Shown here: positions 24,114-32,120 of the stretch, piece by piece | Layout: the number at the start of each line of letters is the position of its first letter | Numbering within the stretch: position 1 is the first letter of the stretch | Origin: Kiritimatiellia bacterium | GTDB taxonomy: Bacteria > Verrucomicrobiota > Kiritimatiellia > RFP12 > UBA1067 | Reading direction: 5' to 3' | Assembly (NCBI GenBank): GCA_017405115.1 | Contig: JAFRBA010000215.1 | Span: 1-33,931, forward strand | DNA length: 33,931 nucleotides | Program-made: the position numbers and the translations under genes | The notes under the pieces: model-generated | Told to the model about the DNA's origin: nothing | Databases searched by the model: none | The model's input: the letters and a program-made list of their open reading frames with translations, nothing else

Positions 24114-25217
24114 GTGTCCGTCTTGGCGGACATTCTGCTGGCGGACGACGAACGGGCTGTCCGGAAGCTCCTGAAGGGAGTCCTGGAGGAGCGCGGCTAC
24201 GCCGTCCGCACGGCGGCGAACGGAGATCAGGCGCTTGGGCTTTATCGGGCCCGGCGGCCTGATCTTCTTTTGCTCGACGTGATGATGCCCGGCATGGGCG
24301 GGCTCGAGGTATGCAAGGCTATTCGCTGCGAAGACCCCGAGACGCCGGTGGTGTTTCTTACGGCGCTGGATTCGGAGGCGGACGAGATACGTGGTCTTGG
24401 AGCTGGTGCAGACGCCTACGTCGCCAAGACGGCGTCGGAGGACGTGCTGCTTGCCAGGATCGCCGCTGCGCTTCGGCGAAAAGCCGGCGCCTCCGCCGAT
24501 TTCGCGTTTGGCGAATGGCGCGTGGAGCCTCTCAGGCTCGCGATGCGCGACATGGCTGGGGGCGAGAAGGCGCTCAGCGAGCGTGAATTGGCCCTGCTGC
24601 GCGCATTCGCCCTTCATCCTGGCGAGGTGTTCAGCCGAGACGCGCTGTTGACGCAGTTCTGGGGGCTTGACTCGACTGTGGGCGAGTCGGCCCTGAACGT
24701 GGCGATGTTCAAGCTCCGTTCAAAGCTTGGCGCCGCCGGGGCGGACATTGAGGCTGTGCGAGGCGTCGGATATGCCTACCGTCCCCGGCGCCGAGCCATC
24801 GTCTCCCTGGGTTCCAACATCGAGCCGCGCGAAGCTTTTCTTTCACGGGCCCTCGCCGCGCTGGGCAAGATGCCGCGGACGCGCCTTGTCGCGGCAAGCG
24901 CGGTGGAGGAGACGGAGCCGGTGGACGTGCCGCCGGAGTTCGCGTCGCAGCGCTTTCTCAACCAGGTGGCGGTGTTCGAGTCTTCGCTTGACCCTCGCGA
25001 ATTCTCCCGTCGGATGCACAGGATAGAGGACGACCTCGGTCGGGTAAGAACCGTTCGAAACGGTCCTCGGACAATCGATCTGGATCTCATAGACTTCGGC
25101 GGGATGGTGCTTTCCGAGCCGGGGCTCACGCTCCCCCATCCGCGGGCTTTGGATCGGGACTTTGTGACGCGTCCGCTGGCGAAACTGGGCATACGGCTCG
25201 GTACCGCGATTACATAG
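24114..25217 (+). CDS. OmpR-type response regulator fused to HPPK (FolK)
   Basis: One uninterrupted 367-codon frame encodes three domains. Residues 1-120 are a receiver with acidic D11-D12, phospho-acceptor D55 (LLLLDVMMPG), T83 and K105. The usual K-P is K-T here. Residues 127-223 are an OmpR/PhoB winged helix (ALSERELALLRAFALHPGE...VRGVGYAYRP). Residues 227-361 are 6-hydroxymethyl-7,8-dihydropterin pyrophosphokinase, the folate-pathway enzyme, with SLGSNIEPR, FLNQV, RNGPRTIDLDL (metal-binding D322 and D324) and LPHPR. No start codon lies at the HPPK boundary, so separate translation is unlikely. Start GTG 24114 is tentative: TTG 24123 would give the canonical MADILL start, and neither has a good ribosome-binding site. 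The gene follows the VQQP gene by 5 nt. No kinase partner or other folate gene is in the window. Confidence 0.88.
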   Translation: MSVLADILLADDERAVRKLLKGVLEERGYAVRTAANGDQALGLYRARRPDLLLLDVMMPGMGGLEVCKAIRCEDPETPVVFLTALDSEADEIRGLGAGADAYVAKTASEDVLLARIAAALRRKAGASADFAFGEWRVEPLRLAMRDMAGGEKALSERELALLRAFALHPGEVFSRDALLTQFWGLDSTVGESALNVAMFKLRSKLGAAGADIEAVRGVGYAYRPRRRAIVSLGSNIEPREAFLSRALAALGKMPRTRLVAASAVEETEPVDVPPEFASQRFLNQVAVFESSLDPREFSRRMHRIEDDLGRVRTVRNGPRTIDLDLIDFGGMVLSEPGLTLPHPRALDRDFVTRPLAKLGIRLGTAIT

Positions 25218-25234
25218 AAGACGGCAGCGTCCTT

Positions 25235-26404
25235 TCATGGCGAGGCAAGGTCCTTCGCAAGCCCGCACCGTCCGCAGTCGGGATGTGTCGGCAGGCAGTG
25301 GTCGCGGTGTATCTGCAGCAGCCCCTGGATTAGGAGTCCGTTGCCGGAGTAGAGGGCGGCCGGGTTGTGGTCGCGCCCGAAGAGCCGGAACGCCGTAAGG
25401 CGAACTGGCTCCGATATGTCTTCCGGCGGCAGCCAGTCAAGCACTTCGGACGTCCTCTCTTCGGCGATGGCGAATGGCACTACCACGTTCACGAGGATGG
25501 CGGCCGCGCGGCCCCGGCCGATGAAGTGGTCGCCGCACATTGCGGAAACCATCGCCCGGCAGGCCGCCTTCGAGAAGTCGGCGGCGTCGGCGAGGCTCAT
25601 GGTGGGCGTCGAGGTGAATATGTCCGCCGCATGGGCTATCCGGAGCTCCGGGTTGTTGTTCGGCCTGCTGCTGCGGCACCAATCCTCGAACCCCGCGGCA
25701 ACCTGCATGGCGGTCTTCGCCGCGGATGGGTCCTCCGGCAGCGCTGCGATGGGGATTCGCTCGGCGACATGGCGGAACTGAGCCTGGTTGCGGCTGTAGC
25801 CTAGGGCGGTCATCACCTCCTCGTAGAAGACCTGGCGTCGCGCCGAGGCGTCCGCGGCGGCGCGGGCGCAGAGCCGGCCGACGAGGCGCCTCGCCTTCAT
25901 CCGCAGACGGCGCCTTCCGGCGTCGGCAAGTATCTGGCGCGCCAGGTCTGGATCGTGCGCCAGGTGCGCTTCGCAGGGGCGGATCTCGGATGGCAGGTGA
26001 GAATACGGGTATGCGGAGAGGTCGATCCTGTCCGGGGAGAATGCCGGGTCCTCGGTGACGAACGGCCCCAGCCAGATCGACACGGCGCCGGACGGTAGCG
26101 ACCCGGGGTCGGGGCCGCCGCGCCACGTGACATGGGCGACGACGTTGCGGTATCTCGGGTCGGCGCCGTGCCCGTGCAGGTCCCAGTCGGCGGGGCAGAG
26201 GTGTATCTCAACGTCGCCCACGATCCGGCGCCGGTCCGGGCCGATCTCAAGGACGGCGTTTCGGAAGTCCGGCCCTGCGCCGAGGTTCCATTCGCCGGGA
26301 CTGACGACGGACACCTCGCTGCCGCGGCGCGTGCGCAGCCGGCGCGGCCGCAGGGACGCGTCGTACCATATTGCCTGGACGTGGCGCTCGGTGACTGCGC
26401 TCAT
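25235..26404 (-). CDS. DUF2851 family protein, coupled to recA
   Basis: The 389-residue protein shows the DUF2851 hallmarks: an early [13 protein letters not shown] segment, [26 protein letters not shown], and a C-terminal helical half. The family is uncharacterised; the motifs with Asp, Glu and His suggest a nuclease-like or metal-dependent N-terminal domain. The C-terminus has three cysteines spaced C-x6-C-x2-C ([11 protein letters not shown]), reminiscent of the iron-sulfur loop of endonuclease III, with Leu where the fourth Cys would be. Its ATG overlaps the recA stop codon (26401-26404), so it is translationally coupled to recA, hinting at a DNA-repair role. It converges with the response regulator-HPPK gene, with a 17-bp gap. 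Confidence 0.82.
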   Translation of the reverse strand: MSAVTERHVQAIWYDASLRPRRLRTRRGSEVSVVSPGEWNLGAGPDFRNAVLEIGPDRRRIVGDVEIHLCPADWDLHGHGADPRYRNVVAHVTWRGGPDPGSLPSGAVSIWLGPFVTEDPAFSPDRIDLSAYPYSHLPSEIRPCEAHLAHDPDLARQILADAGRRRLRMKARRLVGRLCARAAADASARRQVFYEEVMTALGYSRNQAQFRHVAERIPIAALPEDPSAAKTAMQVAAGFEDWCRSSRPNNNPELRIAHAADIFTSTPTMSLADAADFSKAACRAMVSAMCGDHFIGRGRAAAILVNVVVPFAIAEERTSEVLDWLPPEDISEPVRLTAFRLFGRDHNPAALYSGNGLLIQGLLQIHRDHCLPTHPDCGRCGLAKDLASP

Positions 26405-27420
26405 GCGGCCTTTCTTGGCTTGTTCGGCGCTTCGGCCGCCGCCGGGGCGGACTTGACCTTCTCGACGATGCGCTCTGCGATCTCGGGGTTGGCCTTCAGG
26501 TGGGCGATTGCCGCCAGGGAGCCCTGCGCTAGCTGTTCGCTGCCGAAGGACAGCCAGCTGCCGCGCTTCTCGACGATGCCTTTCGCGAGGGCCGCGTCCA
26601 GTACCGAGCCCTCGTAGGATATCCCGCACGAGTAGAGTATGTCGAACTCGGCCTCCGCGAAGGGCGGCGCGACCTTGTTCTTGACCACCTTCACGCGCGT
26701 GCGGTTGCCGACCACCTGCCCCGAGGGGTCCTTTATGGCGCCGATGCGCTGCACCTGCAGGCGGCAGGACGCGTAGAACTTCAGGGCCTTGCCGCCCGGC
26801 GTGGTCTCCGGGTTGCCGAACATCACGCCGATCTTGTCGCGCACCTGGTTGGTGAAGATGAGCAGGGTGTTCGTCTGTGCCACCACGCCGGTGAGCTTGC
26901 GCATGGCCTGCGACATCAGCCGCGCCTGCAGGCCAACGTGGGCGTCGCCGATGTCGCCGTCGATTTCCGCCTGGGGCGTGAGCGCGGCGACGGAATCGAC
27001 TACCACGACGTCGACCGCGCCCGACTTCGCAAGCTGTTCGCAGATCGTAAGCGCCTCCTCCCCGCTGTTCGGCTGCGAGACCACGAGGTCGTCGAGGTTG
27101 ACGCCGATTTTCCGCGCGTAGCCAGGGTCCAGCGCGTGTTCCGCGTCGATGAACGCCGCCGTTCCGCCGGCCTTCTGCGCGTTGGCGACGACGTGCAGCG
27201 CCAGGGTGGTCTTCCCCGACGACTCGTGGCCGTAGCACTCCACGATGCGCCCGCGCGGCAGCCCGCCGACGCCGAGGGCGAGGTCCAGCGAGAGCGCGCC
27301 GGTCGAAATCGCCTCGACCGACTTGTCTGCGGCGTCGCCGAGCCGCAGCACGGACATTTCGCCGAATTCCTTTCTTATCGTCTTGAGGACGTCCTCAAGG
27401 ACGGCGCGAATCTTGTTCAT
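26401..27420 (-). CDS. recA: RecA recombinase
   Basis: The 339-residue protein is a full RecA: N-terminal helix, [21 protein letters not shown], Walker A GHESSGKT (usually GPESSGKT), the [10 protein letters not shown] strand, Walker [13 protein letters not shown], loop L1 region ([17 protein letters not shown]), loop 2 with [22 protein letters not shown], and a short C-terminal tail of Ala, Pro and Lys rather than an acidic one. It forms the ATP-dependent filament for homologous recombination and the SOS response. The ribosome-binding site AAAGGAGAG is strong. It lies 30 nt after yraN and overlaps the DUF2851 gene. I do not see an obvious LexA box upstream. Confidence 0.97.
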   Translation of the reverse strand: MNKIRAVLEDVLKTIRKEFGEMSVLRLGDAADKSVEAISTGALSLDLALGVGGLPRGRIVECYGHESSGKTTLALHVVANAQKAGGTAAFIDAEHALDPGYARKIGVNLDDLVVSQPNSGEEALTICEQLAKSGAVDVVVVDSVAALTPQAEIDGDIGDAHVGLQARLMSQAMRKLTGVVAQTNTLLIFTNQVRDKIGVMFGNPETTPGGKALKFYASCRLQVQRIGAIKDPSGQVVGNRTRVKVVKNKVAPPFAEAEFDILYSCGISYEGSVLDAALAKGIVEKRGSWLSFGSEQLAQGSLAAIAHLKANPEIAERIVEKVKSAPAAAEAPNKPRKAA

Positions 27421-27450
27421 TTTTCTCTCTCCTTTCTTTCCTGTCCGAGG

Positions 27451-27888
27451 TCAGTTCCATTTGACGAACCTCCCGCGGGGCGGGAAAAGCTCGACGTTTC
27501 TTATGTGGTCCACGACGGGACGGCCGCCGCCCGGCACGCCGTACACCTCGACGACGTCGAACCTGTAGGCTCCAAGCCAGCGGTTGGCCCGCCGCCAGCT
27601 TCCGCAGGCTCGCCGCAGGTTCTGGCGCTTGCGCCTGTCGATGCTGCGCAGCCGCCTGGCGTACGGCGAGATGCGAGCATGCTGCTTCACCTCGACGAAC
27701 ACCATCGTGTCGGACGATCTGTCCCAGGCCACGACGTCTATCTCGAGCCTTTCGTCGTCTTTCACCGGCCGCGAGTTCCTGTCGATGATCTCGAAGCCCC
27801 GCCGCCTCAGGAACTCCACGGCCACGTCCTCCCCCCATGCGCCGTGCATTTGGCCGACGTTCTCGGCCTGTGTGACTGTACTGCCCAT
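27451..27888 (-). CDS. yraN: YraN/UPF0102 family endonuclease-like protein
   Basis: The 145-residue protein begins with the family's GAWGEDVAVEFLRRRGFEIIDRN, then has LEIDVVAWD and VFVEVKQ, the E-x-D...E-x-K core of the RecB/Holliday-junction-resolvase-like fold. Length is near the family norm (about 120). I chose ATG 27888, preceded by AAGGAAAAA, since upstream residues are not conserved in the family. It is the first gene of yraN-recA-DUF2851, all likely concerned with DNA. Confidence 0.85.
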   Translation of the reverse strand: MGSTVTQAENVGQMHGAWGEDVAVEFLRRRGFEIIDRNSRPVKDDERLEIDVVAWDRSSDTMVFVEVKQHARISPYARRLRSIDRRKRQNLRRACGSWRRANRWLGAYRFDVVEVYGVPGGGRPVVDHIRNVELFPPRGRFVKWN

Positions 27889-27946
27889 GACTTTTTCCTT
27901 TCCGCCGTCGCCGGCATTTTGCGCCTTCGTCAGTGAAGACGTGCGG

Positions 27947-27955
27947 ATTATGGCA
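27947..27955 (-). promoter_or_regulatory. Extended -10 (TGC-CATAAT) of the yraN-recA-DUF2851 operon
   Basis: On the minus strand TGC (27955-27953) precedes CATAAT (27952-27947). No clear -35 is seen. The leader would be about 50 nt. Confidence 0.5.
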
Positions 27956-28090
27956 TAGTCTTCGGCCTTGCGGGTCGCGAAAGTGTCTCTATCGCGTCCT
28001 TTTTTGGCGACAGGGGCCGGACAGCTTCGCGACACGTCCGGGAACCGGCCGGCCGTGTGTCCATGGTCGGCGCACGGCGAGGCGGCAGTA

Positions 28091-28099
28091 TGCTATAAT
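28091..28099 (+). promoter_or_regulatory. Extended -10 (TGC-TATAAT), near-leaderless, of the DUF4422 gene
   Basis: TGC at 28091-28093 precedes TATAAT at 28094-28099, only 10 nt before ATG 28110. Transcription would start about 4 nt before the start codon, leaving no room for a ribosome-binding site. Confidence 0.65.
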
Positions 28100-28109
28100 A
28101 TGCGGCGCC

Positions 28110-28862
28110 ATGGATGACCTCAAGATCGTCGTCGCCGCCCACAAGCCATACAGCATGCCGGATGACGCCGCCTACCTGCCGCTTCAGGTGGGCGCGGCCG
28201 GCAAGCCGTCGATCGGCTATGCACGGGACGACTCCGGGGACAACATCAGCGCGCGCAACGCGAACTGGTGCGAGCTGACGGGGCTCTACTGGGCGTGGCG
28301 CAACGTCGAGGCCGACGCCGTGGGGCTGGTCCACTACCGGCGGCACTTCAGGGGGGCGGACGGCATCGCGTCCGGCGGCGAGATCCGCGCGGCGCTGACG
28401 CAGTTCGACGTCGTCCTGCCGCGAAAGCGCAACTACTTCATAGAGACGACGTATTCGCACTATGCGCACGCCCACCATGCGGAGGACCTCGACGTGACGC
28501 GGCAGATACTGGCGGAGCGTCACGCGGAGTGCCTGTCCCCGTTCGACGCGGCGATGCGATCGACGAAGGGCCATCGGTTCAACATGATGGTGATGAGGCG
28601 AAATGCCTTCGACGCGTACTGCGCATGGCTGTTCGACGTGCTCTTCGAGCTGGAGAGGAGGCTCGACATTTCGTCGTATTCTCCGTACGACGCCCGTGTG
28701 TTCGGCTTCGTTGCGGAGAGGCTGCTGGACGTCTGGCTCGGGGCGAACACCGAGCGAATGGGCCTGCGCGTGACGGAGATGCCCGTGCTCCATCTCGAGT
28801 CGCAGCACTGGCCGAAGAAGGCGCTGTCCTTTCTGCGGCGCAAGTTCGTCGGCAAGAAGTGA
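28110..28862 (+). CDS. DUF4422 family glycosyltransferase
   Basis: The 250-residue protein matches DUF4422: KIVVAAHKPY at the N-terminus, LQVGA, a GDNIS...NWCELTGLYWAW segment, VGLVHYRRHF near residue 75, then a central region with PRKRNYF and a C-terminal FNMMVMRR. Members add sugars in capsule or surface polysaccharide synthesis at the cytoplasmic face. The ATG is the first start after a strong -10 and has no Shine-Dalgarno sequence, so the mRNA is probably near-leaderless. No other capsule genes are adjacent. Confidence 0.85.
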   Translation: MDDLKIVVAAHKPYSMPDDAAYLPLQVGAAGKPSIGYARDDSGDNISARNANWCELTGLYWAWRNVEADAVGLVHYRRHFRGADGIASGGEIRAALTQFDVVLPRKRNYFIETTYSHYAHAHHAEDLDVTRQILAERHAECLSPFDAAMRSTKGHRFNMMVMRRNAFDAYCAWLFDVLFELERRLDISSYSPYDARVFGFVAERLLDVWLGANTERMGLRVTEMPVLHLESQHWPKKALSFLRRKFVGKK

Positions 28863-28882
28863 CCCCGCGCCCTTGTGCTGTC

Positions 28883-28912
28883 TTGCTTGCAGTCGGCGAT
28901 GTTTGCTATAAT
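28883..28912 (+). promoter_or_regulatory. Leaderless promoter of the amylase gene (TTGCTT-18-TATAAT)
   Basis: TTGCTT at 28883-28888 and TATAAT at 28907-28912 are 18 bp apart and TGC precedes the -10. Only 7 nt separate the -10 from ATG 28920, so transcription should begin at the start codon. Confidence 0.72.
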
Positions 28913-28919
28913 TGGCGAC

Positions 28920-30356
28920 ATGAAAAGCAAGATGGTTTTTGCAATGGGTTTGGTCGCCACGGGGTTGGCGCTGTCCGCATCAGGTTCTGGCAACCGGCTT
29001 GCAGGCTCTGTCGTGTATCAGATCGCCCTGCGCACGTTCACGCGCGACGGGAACTTCCGCGCCGCGACGGAAATGCTGGACCATGTGAAGTCCGTCGGCG
29101 TCGACGTCGTATATCTCACTCCGTTCGTCGAGGCCGACCGCGACATGGACAGGTCGGGATGGAGCCCCCGGCAGAAGAGGTTCAGCGGAGGGTCGCCGAA
29201 AAACCCGTACCGCATATCCAACTACGACAAGATAGACCCGGAGTACGGACGCGACGAGGACTTCAAGGCGTTCAACGACAAGGCGCACGCCCTCGGCATG
29301 AAGGTGTACATGGACCTCGTCTACATGCACTGCGGTCCGAGCAACGTGATGAAGGACATGTTCCCGGACGCGTTCCAGCGCAATCCGGATGGGTCTGTGC
29401 GCGTGACGTCGTTCAAGTTCCCGTACGTGAATTTCGAGTCCAGGTCCGTGCGCAAATACCTGATCGACTCCATGCTGCGCTGGGTGTCCCTCGGCTGCGA
29501 CGGCTTCCGCTGCGACATGGCCGACTTTGTTCCGCTCGACTTCTGGGAGGAGGCCGCCGCCGCGTGCCGCGCCGTCAAGCCAGACCTTGGGATGATCAAC
29601 GAGGGATGGAAGCCCGAGTCGCTCAAGCAGGCCTTCGACGCCTGCTATGCCCTGCCGTGGAGCTATTTCATCCGCGACGAGCTTGTGCGCTCCGACTTCA
29701 ACAAGGGCTTCGTTCGTGATTTCGGTGGCGAGGGGAAAGACCTCGCATGGCGCATGGGCTATGTGCGCGACTACGAGGCCAAGCTCCCTGAGGGCGGCCT
29801 TACGATGTGCTTCCTCGACAACCACGACACGGCGCAGGACGACTGCGAGAGCCGTTTCGACATGTGCCTTCCGGTAGAGGCGGGGAACGCGGGGTTTGTG
29901 CTGACGTTCCTGCGCCGCGGGGTGCCTCTCGTCTTCGGCGGCAACGAGATCGCCGACAACTCCTACAACACTGTCCTGATGCCCGTTGAGCATCCGCTGC
30001 GCGCGGGCAGGACGGTAGACTGGGCGCGCGCCCTGCAGCTGGCGGGGAGAAAGCGCCTTGCCCTCGTCCGCGCGCTTGCGAAGCTGCGTCATGAAGAGGC
30101 GGTGTTCGCCGATGGCTCGCAGGAGTGGGTGACCGGCGGCGAGTCAAAGGGCGCGGTCGCGTTCGTGCGCCGCCTTGGCGACAGGGCGGTCTTCGTCGCG
30201 GCGAACCTGCACAACGAGCCGGTCGAGTTCTCCGCCGGCTCCATGCGCCCGGCGGTGGGCGCAAAGCCGCTCCTTGCGGAATCGGGCGAGCTTGGTTCGG
30301 ACGGCGTCTGCCGCCTCGGACCATACGGCCACGTCGTCGTGCCGGTTGGCCTTTGA
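28920..30356 (+). CDS. Secreted GH13 alpha-amylase family enzyme
   Basis: The 478-residue protein has a signal peptide (about residues 1-22) and a GH13 barrel. The markers are VVYLTPFVEA, DLVYMHCGP (the usual Asn-His replaced by Met-His), GCDGFRCDMADF with the nucleophile Asp, MINEGW with the general acid Glu, and FLDNHDT with the third acidic residue. A C-terminal beta domain ends the protein. It should hydrolyse alpha-1,4-glucans outside the cytoplasm; the exact substrate cannot be told. ATG 28920 is chosen since it starts the signal peptide and lies at the predicted transcription start. It converges with the phosphatase-GDPD gene, with a 28-bp gap. Confidence 0.88.
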   Translation: MKSKMVFAMGLVATGLALSASGSGNRLAGSVVYQIALRTFTRDGNFRAATEMLDHVKSVGVDVVYLTPFVEADRDMDRSGWSPRQKRFSGGSPKNPYRISNYDKIDPEYGRDEDFKAFNDKAHALGMKVYMDLVYMHCGPSNVMKDMFPDAFQRNPDGSVRVTSFKFPYVNFESRSVRKYLIDSMLRWVSLGCDGFRCDMADFVPLDFWEEAAAACRAVKPDLGMINEGWKPESLKQAFDACYALPWSYFIRDELVRSDFNKGFVRDFGGEGKDLAWRMGYVRDYEAKLPEGGLTMCFLDNHDTAQDDCESRFDMCLPVEAGNAGFVLTFLRRGVPLVFGGNEIADNSYNTVLMPVEHPLRAGRTVDWARALQLAGRKRLALVRALAKLRHEEAVFADGSQEWVTGGESKGAVAFVRRLGDRAVFVAANLHNEPVEFSAGSMRPAVGAKPLLAESGELGSDGVCRLGPYGHVVVPVGL

Positions 30357-30384
30357 CGCTATCGCCGGTCTCCGCGCGAGGAGA

Positions 30385-31869
30385 TCAGCGGACGGACGAA
30401 ACGTGGTCGGTGACGAACGCGTCGGCTCCAGATGAGCGGTATGCGTCGGCGGTGTCGCCGTTCTGGACGAACCAGAGCGACACCCACAGCCCGTGCCGCT
30501 TCAGCCTGGCGACGTCCTCGACGCGAGTCTGCCGCTGGCAGACCGGCATGTTGAGCCCGTGGAGCCCGTAGGCATCGGCATATGAAATCGCGTCGGCGAC
30601 GTGGGCGTCGCCGTCCTCGCCGTCCCTGCGGAAGCTCACGTGCCCGATCCTGCGCACCCTCGGATAGCGTTCCCTGAAGCACTTGAGCGCCGCGCGCGTG
30701 AACGTCGCCACCATTATGCGGCTCTGGTCGATGCCGGCGGCCGCGAACGCCGCCATGGCCTTGTCGGCGGATTCGGGGGAGAATGTCTTGGGGTTCTTGA
30801 AGTCGATCCAGAACTCGGGCGCCGTCTTCACGATTGCAAGCGCCTCGTCGAGGCGGACTATCCGCATGTCTCCAGGTTTTCCGTGCTCGAGATAGCGTCC
30901 CTTCTCGAGGATTTCGCCGTATGTCACGTCGGCGACCTGTACGCCCCATCCCATGCAACGCCGGAGCGAAATGTCGTGGCCCATGACGGCGACGCCGTCT
31001 TTCGTGAACTGGACGTCGAGCTTCACGATGTCGCAAGCCGTCTCCACGGCGTTCGAATAGGCGGCGAGGGAGGCCTCCGGCATCGTCAGGTCGCCTGCGC
31101 CGCGGTGCGCCACCATCTTGGGCCCCGGCGGCATGTCGAACTCCTCGGCCGAATAGAAGATGCGCCCGGTCTCTCCAAGCGTGAAGCGCCCGTTCTCGTA
31201 GTGTACCGCGTGTACGCAGCAGTTCCGCTGCAGCGTCTTCGTCGCCGCGGCCGGCGCATCGTCTCCCGCCAGCTCCCGCACCAGGGCGCGCAGGACGAGC
31301 GAGTGCGTGACGCAGAGAATGCTCGAGACCTTTCCGTCGAGTGGGCGCACCTCGTTCTCGAGGAAGTCGCGCAGGCGTGCGCGGACCTGCGCCGCGGTCT
31401 CCGCGCCCTCGCCCTGCGGGACGTACCTGTCGGGCTCCTCGAAGAAGCGGCGCAGGTTGTCGTCGGCGTACGCGCCCTTTTCGTAGCGCATCCCCTCGTA
31501 GCGGCCGAAGCACATCTCGCGCAGGCGCGCGTCGTCGACGGGCGCGGGGCCGATGCCGCTTTCCGCGATCACCTCGGCGGAGTGCCGCGCGCGCCGGTAG
31601 GGGCTCGTGTAGATGCGGCCGAATCGCATTCCGGCAGCGGACATTCCCCTTGCCGTGGCCTCCGCCATGCGCACTCCCTTCGCGGTCAGGTCGGTGTGCG
31701 ATATCGACCCCTGGAGGATCTTCGCGCGATTCCATGTCGTCTCGCCATGGCGCAGGAAGTATATGTCGACCGCGGCATGCGAGCGAAACGCGACCGCGAC
31801 GGCAAGAGCCGCCGCGATCAGCCTACCGGACCTCATCGTGGACGAATGATTGCGAGTTGATTGAGTCAT
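30385..31869 (-). CDS. Histidine phosphatase-GDPD fusion, secreted
   Basis: The 494-residue protein starts with an N-terminal segment and hydrophobic signal (about residues 12-33). A histidine-phosphatase (PGAM-like) domain follows (about 35-235) with YFLRHGETTWN and the second catalytic His in CVTHSLVLRAL. A glycerophosphodiester phosphodiesterase domain (about 255-494) has MVAHRGAGDLTMPEASLAAY and KDGVAVMGHD. In the GDPD domain the metal-binding Glu of the E-x-D motif is Lys (VKLDVQF), so activity may be changed or lost. Together the domains could degrade phospholipid head groups and release phosphate. ATG 31869 lies 6 nt downstream of the -10, so the mRNA would be leaderless; ATG 31836 is an alternative that starts directly with the signal. 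Confidence 0.85.
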   Translation of the reverse strand: MTQSTRNHSSTMRSGRLIAAALAVAVAFRSHAAVDIYFLRHGETTWNRAKILQGSISHTDLTAKGVRMAEATARGMSAAGMRFGRIYTSPYRRARHSAEVIAESGIGPAPVDDARLREMCFGRYEGMRYEKGAYADDNLRRFFEEPDRYVPQGEGAETAAQVRARLRDFLENEVRPLDGKVSSILCVTHSLVLRALVRELAGDDAPAAATKTLQRNCCVHAVHYENGRFTLGETGRIFYSAEEFDMPPGPKMVAHRGAGDLTMPEASLAAYSNAVETACDIVKLDVQFTKDGVAVMGHDISLRRCMGWGVQVADVTYGEILEKGRYLEHGKPGDMRIVRLDEALAIVKTAPEFWIDFKNPKTFSPESADKAMAAFAAAGIDQSRIMVATFTRAALKCFRERYPRVRRIGHVSFRRDGEDGDAHVADAISYADAYGLHGLNMPVCQRQTRVEDVARLKRHGLWVSLWFVQNGDTADAYRSSGADAFVTDHVSSVR

Positions 31870-31875
31870 GCCGCC

Positions 31876-31904
31876 ATTATCGCATATGGTCTCCGCGATG
31901 TCAA
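31876..31904 (-). promoter_or_regulatory. Leaderless promoter of the phosphatase-GDPD gene (TTGACA-17-GATAAT)
   Basis: On the minus strand a perfect TTGACA (31904-31899) is 17 bp from GATAAT (31881-31876), with TGC before the -10. The ATG begins 6 nt later at 31869. Confidence 0.8.
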
Positions 31905-31929
31905 CGGGTCGCGGAACGCCGGGGGGCAC

Positions 31930-31959
31930 TTGCACAGCACGGGCGATGTATGATATACT
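31930..31959 (+). promoter_or_regulatory. Promoter of tRNA-Val (TTGCAC-18-TATACT)
   Basis: TTGCAC at 31930-31935 and TATACT at 31954-31959 are 18 bp apart, with TGA before the -10. Its -10 ends 19 bp before the tRNA 5' end. It diverges from the phosphatase-GDPD promoter. Confidence 0.6.
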
Positions 31960-31978
31960 ATGCAGCGACTTCTATTTC

Positions 31979-32055
31979 GGGCGATTAGCTCAGTTGGTTA
32001 GAGCATTACCTTCACACGGTAGGGGTCACTGGTCCGAGTCCAGTATCGCCCACCA
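31979..32055 (+). tRNA. tRNA-Val (anticodon CAC), CCA encoded
   Basis: GGGCGAT at 31979-31985 pairs with ATCGCCC at 32045-32051 as the acceptor stem. The D arm GCTC...GAGC, the anticodon loop TTCACAC (anticodon CAC, reading GTG), a T arm and an encoded ACCA end are all present. The map gene starts 65 nt downstream and may share its transcript. Confidence 0.9.
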
Positions 32056-32120
32056 ATAGATCCGCCGTCGCGTCGAGGGCCGTCCGGCAGGACGTGCCAG
32101 TTCCTCGGTTCGGTTTCCTC

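Noticed and set aside
26404..27238. Minus-strand extension of the DUF2851 frame through recA to 27238
   Set aside because: This part is an alternative frame of recA; the family's start and the ATGA overlap fix the DUF2851 start at 26404.
27382..27399. Perfect 18-bp palindrome CTTGAGGACGTCCTCAAG inside the start of recA
   Set aside because: It encodes LEDVLK in frame at a conserved N-terminal helix of RecA; the codon choice makes it self-complementary by chance, and it lies within the coding region, not in a promoter.
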